This document shows, one piece after another, positions 31,991-36,295 of a stretch of DNA of 36,295 bases (its first letter is position 1; each line of letters opens with the position of its first letter). The notes beneath the pieces were generated by a model. The model saw nothing but the letters and a program-made list of their open reading frames with translations. It did no database searches and was not told the origin of the DNA. This stretch comes from Anaerolineae bacterium (GTDB taxonomy: Bacteria > Chloroflexota > Anaerolineae > J036 > Brachytrichaceae), in assembly GCA_018500105.2 (NCBI GenBank), contig JAHBAL020000544.1:1-36295 (forward strand). The letters are read 5' to 3'. The position numbers and the translations under genes are program-made.

Positions 31991-32596
31991 TCAAGGCGTA
32001 TCTTTCCAATAGCTGATTAGCTGACCAGCGGGGTCGAACAGCGCCCCATCGTCTTGGGCATCATCATCCCAGATAGGGTTACCGACATTCACAAAGTCAC
32101 GGGTTTCGCCGGGTTGCAATTGTCCAGTCAACCCGCGATGTTGTTGCCCACCGTTCAGGCTACACATGTGCCAGTCGGTCAAATCCACCACACTGTTGCT
32201 CATGTTTTGCAAGGTGACCATTTCGGGGAAACGTTGCTTATAAACATCCACAATTCGAACGGGTATGTTGGGCGCTTGGCTGGCGTCTACCTTAATGGCA
32301 CAACTAAATGCCGGGCGCGGCGTGGGGGTGTCGGTGGCCTCGGCTGTGCTTTCTGGGGTGGGCGTGGATGGCTGGGAGGTGGCAGTGGCAATGACGCTCT
32401 CAGTCGGCGTTGGGGTATGGCTCACTGCGGGCGTCGGTGTGCCATCCGACAAAACCGCCACCAACGGCAAAAATGCGATCGGGGTCAGTGTGGCCGAGGC
32501 TTGCAGCGAGCTGGCAAGTGGGGCAAATGGATTGAGCGCAAACAGCCAAGCCGCCGAGAGTAATGTGGCAATGATGTATCTCATACGCCCCATCAT
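31991..32596 (-). CDS. Secreted protein with a lamin-tail (LTD) domain
   Basis: The 201-residue exported protein has a signal peptide (YIIATLLSAAWLFALNPFAPLASS) and then a hydrophobic TPIAFLPLVAVL stretch. A Ser/Thr/Pro-rich linker of about 50 residues leads to a lamin-tail beta-sandwich (about 105-200): VRIVDVYKQRFPEMVTLQN, VVDLTDWHMCSLNGG, LQPGETRDFVNVG and the calcium-like acidic DDDAQDDGAL. Bacterial LTDs are found on surface or secreted proteins and may bind DNA or anchor nucleases; here the domain stands alone. ATG at 32584 (MRYIIATLL) is an alternative start. Confidence 0.75.
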   Translation of the reverse strand: MMGRMRYIIATLLSAAWLFALNPFAPLASSLQASATLTPIAFLPLVAVLSDGTPTPAVSHTPTPTESVIATATSQPSTPTPESTAEATDTPTPRPAFSCAIKVDASQAPNIPVRIVDVYKQRFPEMVTLQNMSNSVVDLTDWHMCSLNGGQQHRGLTGQLQPGETRDFVNVGNPIWDDDAQDDGALFDPAGQLISYWKDTP

Positions 32597-32635
32597 AAAT
32601 TGGCCGCGCGAACCAAACGCCGAAATAAGTGGGCG

Positions 32636-32719
32636 CTAACGCACCGTCAAGATCAACAGGCAAATGACCAAAACCAACAGCGTGGCATCGAGCAAGGTGT
32701 AATGACTATCTTTTTTCAT
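32636..32719 (-). CDS. Tiny single-helix membrane protein (27 residues), tentative
   Basis: A frame with ATG at 32719 and TAG at 32636-32638 encodes MKKDSHYTLLDATLL followed by a strongly hydrophobic helix (VLVICLLILTV) and a terminal Arg. The charged N-terminus and single helix fit a small membrane protein. No strong Shine-Dalgarno is present. An 8-bp inverted repeat TCGCAACG/CGTTGCGA (32722-32729, 32745-32752) lies just upstream. It sits between proB and the lamin-tail gene, both on the same strand. Function unknown; chance is possible. Confidence 0.4.
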   Translation of the reverse strand: MKKDSHYTLLDATLLVLVICLLILTVR

Positions 32720-32873
32720 GATCGCAACGTAAAGATAACAACATCGTTGCGAACTTTCACCATTCTTTCGCCCGATTTATCATCCCTGAAATTTTCTGTT
32801 GCTTATATAGTCATAAAACGAATGATTTTTTGCATGCAAGCCAACCTACGTTTGCCCCACGATTACCCATCGC

Positions 32874-33992
32874 CTATATCCGCACCATATCATCGGCGTG
32901 AATAAGCCATTTGGCAAACTCGGTTCCCATCAAGGCCGATACCTCTGACGATTTTTTGCCGATCAAGCGCGTGGCTTCGGCAGATGACGCGCAGGTAATG
33001 CCTTTGGCGATTTCGGCTTGGCTGTTTTGCTTGCACACGCTAATCACCGCACCGCGCTCAAACTTGCCGACCACTGCCCGCACCCCCACATGCAGCAAGC
33101 TTTTGCCTTGGGCAATGGCTTGCGCTGCGCCATCATCTACATACACCATGCCCGATGTTTTGTCTGACAAAATCCACCGCTGGCGGCTATCGGGCGTGCT
33201 GGCTTGGGGCAAAAAGCGCGTGCCGATACGCTCTTGGTTTGCCACGCTGGTAATGACATCGGGCCGTTTGCCATGCGCCAATACCACCGCGATGCCCGAG
33301 CGGGTCGCCAGTTCGGCGGCCTGCAATTTGGTTGCCATGCCGCCCACGCCGAGATTGGTGGACGACACGCCAGCAATGCTGCGCAAATGATCATCAATTT
33401 GGCTGACCTCGTGGATGAGGGTGGCGGTGGGGTCTTTACGCGGGTCAGCGGTAAATAGGCCGTCTTGATCGGTGAGAATAAGCAAGACATTCGCATCCAC
33501 CACATTTGCCACCAGCGCCGACAAATTGTCGTTGTCGCCCACGCGAATTTCTTCGGTCACCACGGCGTCGTTTTCGTTCACGATCGGCACAATACCGTGC
33601 GCCAAAATGGCGAGCAGCGCCTCACGCGCATTCAAATAACGGTTGCGGTCGCTGAGATCGGCGCGAGTGAGTAACACTTGGGCGACTTTTAGCTCAAAAA
33701 TGCCAAACACCTGCTCCCAAGCCATCATCAAGCGGCTTTGGCCCACCGCTGCCAACATTTGTTTGTAGGGCATCAGCAACGATGTTTTTTTCGGGCGTTG
33801 GGCCGGTGTCACCCCCAAATGTTCGCGCCCAGCCGCCATTGCGCCCGACGACACCACGACCACCTCGTGGCCTTGCTCGCGCAATTTCACCATTTGCTGC
33901 GCCAATTCCAACATACGCCGACGATTGATGCGTTGTGTGCCGTCAGTTAAGGTGCTGGTTCCCAATTTAATAACAATGCGTTGTTGAGCCAT
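32874..33992 (-). CDS. proB: Glutamate 5-kinase
   Basis: The 372-residue enzyme phosphorylates L-glutamate in the first step of proline synthesis. The amino-acid-kinase domain (1-255) has IVIKLGTSTLTDG, VVVVSSGAMAAG, PIVNENDAVVTEEIRVGDNDNLSA and the ADPRKDP loop. A PUA domain follows (about 270-360; GKSLLHVGVRAVVGKFERGAVISV), as in the long ProB form. ATG 33992 (MAQQRIVIKLG) is preferred. GTG 34001 lies immediately against the probable -10 box TAAAAT, and would not be transcribed from it. proA is not in the window. Confidence 0.93.
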   Translation of the reverse strand: MAQQRIVIKLGTSTLTDGTQRINRRRMLELAQQMVKLREQGHEVVVVSSGAMAAGREHLGVTPAQRPKKTSLLMPYKQMLAAVGQSRLMMAWEQVFGIFELKVAQVLLTRADLSDRNRYLNAREALLAILAHGIVPIVNENDAVVTEEIRVGDNDNLSALVANVVDANVLLILTDQDGLFTADPRKDPTATLIHEVSQIDDHLRSIAGVSSTNLGVGGMATKLQAAELATRSGIAVVLAHGKRPDVITSVANQERIGTRFLPQASTPDSRQRWILSDKTSGMVYVDDGAAQAIAQGKSLLHVGVRAVVGKFERGAVISVCKQNSQAEIAKGITCASSAEATRLIGKKSSEVSALMGTEFAKWLIHADDMVRI

Positions 33993-34001
33993 AACCCGCA
34001 C

Positions 34002-34029
34002 ATTTTAGTGCAAATTTTCATGGTGTAAG
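34002..34029 (-). promoter_or_regulatory. proB promoter, probable leaderless start
   Basis: On the minus strand, CTTACA (34029-34024), a 16-bp spacer and TAAAAT (34007-34002). The predicted start is near 33995, 3 nt before ATG 33992. The -35 box sits inside the outer arm of the nested repeat that begins at 34025. Confidence 0.5.
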
Positions 34030-34225
34030 GGCACGGCATGCCGTGCTAAGGCTGTTCAAAAGTCAGCATAGCGCTCAATACGTCACCTCCGCGAACGCGG
34101 AGATCCATAACGTCGCAAGCAAAAACGCAACAAACTCGTAACATTGCGTCAGTGGGGTTATGGATTCCCGCGTTCGCGGGAATGACGAGGCGACTTTTGA
34201 ACAGTCTTGCATGCCGTGCCCCTAC
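34025..34225. repeat. Concentric nested inverted-repeat element (MITE-like)
   Basis: The outer arms 34025-34064 and 34192-34225 share GTARGGGCACGGCATGC and CTGTTCAAAAGTC in opposite orientation; the left arm has a small extra insert. A second layer, 34087-34111 with 34157-34182, contains palindromes CTCCGCG-AA-CGCGGAG and ATTCCCGCGTTCGCGGGAAT next to GGATCC-like ATCCATAAC. The latter has the ATTCCC-N8-GGGAAT form known from dRS3-type repeats. An inner imperfect pair flanks 34112-34150. No ORF of its own. It sits between proB and the HAD gene, which are divergent. Confidence 0.8.
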
Positions 34226-34304
34226 GCCGTCAAATCGGCATTGTATGCAAATTTCTCAGGCGGTATTAAAACAAAAATCGTGGTCATGCGGTAACATGCC
34301 AGCC

Positions 34305-34958
34305 ATGACAACTCACTTCACCGCACAGGCCCTATGCTTTGACCTCGATGGCACGTTGGTGCATTCAATTGAGGCGATTAACGAATGTTGGCAGCTTTGG
34401 GCCAACAAGACAGGGATTGACCTCGATTTGGTGATGCGCACCCACCCGGGCCGCCGCATGCTCGACACCATTCGCATTGTCGCCCCGCATCTGAATGCCG
34501 ACGCCGAGGCAGTTTATGTGACCGCGCTCGAGACCAGCATTTTCACCAATCTGCGCCCCATGCCCACCGCATTTAATCTGTTGAATACGTTGCCGGTTGA
34601 TCGTTGGGCGATTGTCACCTCAGGCTCGACACTCATTGCAACCACCCGCCTGATGCACACCCATTTGCCCATGCCAACGGTGTTGGTAACCAGCAAAGAT
34701 GTGAAGAATGGCAAACCCGCGCCCGACCCATTTGTCTTGGCGGCGCAGCGCTTGGGCGTGCCCGCCGCGCAATGTATCGCATTTGAAGATGCGCCCAGCG
34801 GTATTCGCTCGGCCAAAACCGCTGGCATGACGGTGATTGGTCTCGCCACCACCCACAGCGCCGACGAGTTGCACGAGGCCGATGCCGTTGTGGCTGGGTT
34901 GGATTGTGTAAAAGTGGCTGTGAATGAGGATGGGCAAATCAGCGTTCGTTTATCGTAA
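34305..34958 (+). CDS. HAD-superfamily sugar-phosphate phosphatase/phosphoglucomutase-like
   Basis: This 217-residue HAD hydrolase has motif I CFDLDGTLVHS (nucleophile and acid Asp), motif II VTSGST, the motif III lysine region KNGKPAPDPF and motif IV FEDAPSGIRSAKTAGM. These fit the beta-phosphoglucomutase/2-deoxyglucose-6-phosphatase group acting on small phosphorylated sugars. The precise substrate is not determinable. ATG 34305 (MTTHFTAQALCFDLDG) is chosen; ATG 34296 is equally possible. The frame from 34152 is rejected, since its N-terminus (WIPAFAGMT) is the nested repeat translated. It ends 3 bp before the lycopene cyclase gene. Confidence 0.83.
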   Translation: MTTHFTAQALCFDLDGTLVHSIEAINECWQLWANKTGIDLDLVMRTHPGRRMLDTIRIVAPHLNADAEAVYVTALETSIFTNLRPMPTAFNLLNTLPVDRWAIVTSGSTLIATTRLMHTHLPMPTVLVTSKDVKNGKPAPDPFVLAAQRLGVPAAQCIAFEDAPSGIRSAKTAGMTVIGLATTHSADELHEADAVVAGLDCVKVAVNEDGQISVRLS

Positions 34959-34961
34959 ACA

Positions 34962-36182
34962 ATGCCAAAGATCTATGACCTTATTTTTGCGGGCGCGGGT
35001 TGCGCTGGGCTGAGTTTGTTGTGGCATTTGGGGCACGCAAATTGGCGAGACTGGCCCAAACAGCAAGTATTGCTCATTGACCCCGCGCCCAAAACGCAAA
35101 ACGACCGCACGTGGTGCTTTTGGGAGACAGGCCCCGGCCCGTTCGAGGAAATTGTGCATCGGCGTTGGCAACAGCTCGATTTTTGGGGCGCCAGCGATAT
35201 ACGCCCGCAGCCGCTCGACATCGCGCCGTATGCCTACAAAATGATTCGCAGCCTCGATTTTTATCGTCACATCAAGGCATGGCTCGCCACCCAACCCAAT
35301 GTCACCCTCGTGCGTGATGAAGTCATTGGGCGAATGGGGATTAAGGATGATGGCATGAAAATTGACACACCTTCTCAATCCCCAAGCACCCAAGTCATCA
35401 CCCGCCACCACCTATACGAAGGGCGGCTAGTATTCAATTCGATCGCACAGCCAACGCCGCCAACCAATCAAAACGACATCACACTATTGCAGCATTTTTG
35501 TGGCTGGTTTGTGCATTGCCGTGCGCCTGCCTTCGACCCCGCCCGCGCCACCTTGATGGATTTTCGGGTACAGCAAGCCAATGACACCCGTTTTGTCTAC
35601 GTCATGCCCTTCGATGCGCATCGCGCCTTGGTCGAATTTACCGTGTTTTCGCCCGCGTTGTTGCCGCAGGCAGAATATGATGTGGCATTGCGAGGCTATT
35701 TGCGCCACCAGTGCGGGCTGGCGGATAAGGCTTACGCCATCGAAGAACGCGAGTTTGGCGTGATTCCGATGAGTAATCGGCAATTTGCCCGCCACCCCGC
35801 GCCATACGTGCTCAATATTGGCACGGCGGGCGGGCGCACCAAGCCCAGCACCGGCTACACCTTCCAACGCATCCAGCGTGATTCGCGGCAAATAGCGCAT
35901 TGGCTGGCGACGCACCCGCTGCCAACTCACGGCGACCCCGCCGCCGCACTCGCCGCCACCCTGCGCGACCCGCCACGATCGCAATGGATGGACCGCGTTT
36001 TGCTCGATGTGCTTTATCATCAGCGTCCCCCCGGTCACCGCGTCTTCAGCGACCTTTTCCAGCGCAACCCCGCCTCACTTATCTTCAAATTTCTCGACGA
36101 AAACACCACCCTGCCCGAAGACTTGCGCATCATGAGTAGCGTCAATCTGTTGCCATTTTTGCGGGCGGCGGTGGGGAAATGA
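34962..36182 (+). CDS. crtY: Lycopene beta-cyclase, CrtY type
   Basis: The 406-residue flavoprotein cyclises lycopene to beta-carotene. The FAD-binding N-terminus is LIFAGAGCAGLSLLWHL. Diagnostic CrtY motifs are QNDRTWCFWE, VHCRAPAFDPARATLMDF, RFVYVMPFDAHRALVEFTVFS and GTAGGRTKPSTGYTF. These are of the proteobacterial CrtY group rather than CruA or CrtYcd. The stop codon touches an octamer array. It is 3 bp after the HAD gene, so co-transcribed. Other carotenoid genes may lie beyond the contig edge. Confidence 0.92.
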   Translation: MPKIYDLIFAGAGCAGLSLLWHLGHANWRDWPKQQVLLIDPAPKTQNDRTWCFWETGPGPFEEIVHRRWQQLDFWGASDIRPQPLDIAPYAYKMIRSLDFYRHIKAWLATQPNVTLVRDEVIGRMGIKDDGMKIDTPSQSPSTQVITRHHLYEGRLVFNSIAQPTPPTNQNDITLLQHFCGWFVHCRAPAFDPARATLMDFRVQQANDTRFVYVMPFDAHRALVEFTVFSPALLPQAEYDVALRGYLRHQCGLADKAYAIEEREFGVIPMSNRQFARHPAPYVLNIGTAGGRTKPSTGYTFQRIQRDSRQIAHWLATHPLPTHGDPAAALAATLRDPPRSQWMDRVLLDVLYHQRPPGHRVFSDLFQRNPASLIFKFLDENTTLPEDLRIMSSVNLLPFLRAAVGK

Positions 36183-36276
36183 GTGAATGAGTGAATGAGT
36201 GAATGGTTGATTGGGTGAATGGGTTGGGTTGAATGGTTGAATGGTTGATTGGTTGATTGGTTGGTTGGTTGATTGG
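36181..36276 (+). repeat. Octamer array after crtY
   Basis: Exactly twelve 8-mers fill 96 bp, drifting from GAGTGAAT (three copies) through GGTTGATT to TTGAATGG and TTGATTGG. The first unit overlaps the crtY stop codon. The array is cut by the sequencing adapter at its right edge, so whether it has an inverted partner is unknown. Confidence 0.92.
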
Positions 36277-36295
36277 CTGTCTCTTATACACATCT
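36277..36295 (+). other. Nextera transposase adapter (sequencing artefact)
   Basis: CTGTCTCTTATACACATCT is the Tn5 mosaic-end adapter used in Nextera libraries. It is untrimmed synthetic sequence, not genomic DNA. Reverse translation gives the familiar artefact peptide MCIRDS. Confidence 0.97.

Noticed and set aside
31760-32020. 86-residue plus-strand frame
   Set aside because: It has no recognisable features and overlaps the end of the lamin-tail gene antisense.
34152-34304. N-terminal extension of the HAD protein
   Set aside because: It is encoded by the nested repeat (WIPAFAGMT), a common mis-annotation.
36075-36293. 72-residue minus-strand frame at the right edge
   Set aside because: It begins in the adapter (MCIRDS) and reads through the octamer array and antisense of crtY.

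Overview
The window looks like a contig-end fragment of a Chloroflexota genome; this is inferred, with moderate confidence. The support is FHA plus winged-helix regulators, TPTP-linker secreted proteins, a dnaG-rpoD pair, and an M1 peptidase with a two-component pair. No rRNA, tRNA, CRISPR array or complete insertion sequence was seen. The last 19 bases are a Nextera transposase adapter, so the right edge is a library artefact.

Layout. 1-6549: citrate synthase, a KDPG-aldolase-like protein, DnaG primase and the primary sigma factor, all on +. 6687-12190: an NrtR-like Nudix regulator (-), diverging from an M1 peptidase, response regulator and histidine kinase (+), then an SGNH-hydrolase lipoprotein. 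12287-16107: a visibly AT-rich two-gene cassette, a 1061-residue DNA methyltransferase plus a small PD-(D/E)XK nuclease. It is the best candidate for an acquired defence system. 16135-22186: CapD-type nucleotide-sugar enzyme and metallophosphoesterase (-), SecG, a peptide-ABC binding protein and an FHA/winged-helix regulator (+). 22341-24189: two secreted proteins. 24279-28830: an HMGL-type acyl synthase (-) diverging from two glycosyltransferases, a methyltransferase and a small antitoxin-like protein. 28920-34001, minus strand: a parvulin-type PPIase, SSB, S6, an unknown protein, a lamin-tail lipoprotein-like protein, a tiny membrane ORF and glutamate 5-kinase. 34305-36182: HAD phosphatase and CrtY-type lycopene cyclase.

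The most unusual feature is non-coding. At eight junctions, short tandem arrays with a period of 7 (six loci) or 8 (two loci) start within about 8 nt of the upstream stop codon. They nearly fill the intergenic space. Five of the eight are paired with an inverted array of the same family, giving potential long hairpins, and some enclose further palindromes in concentric fashion. Each locus has its own repeat word, so period and geometry are conserved rather than sequence. The arrays also create false N-terminal extensions on several genes, and I trimmed those starts.

Several genes (M1 peptidase, secG, proB, possibly the methyltransferase) have a good -10 box only 7-10 nt before the start codon and no Shine-Dalgarno, which suggests leaderless mRNAs. 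Others (gltA, rpoD, the two secreted proteins, rpsF) have clear Shine-Dalgarno sequences.
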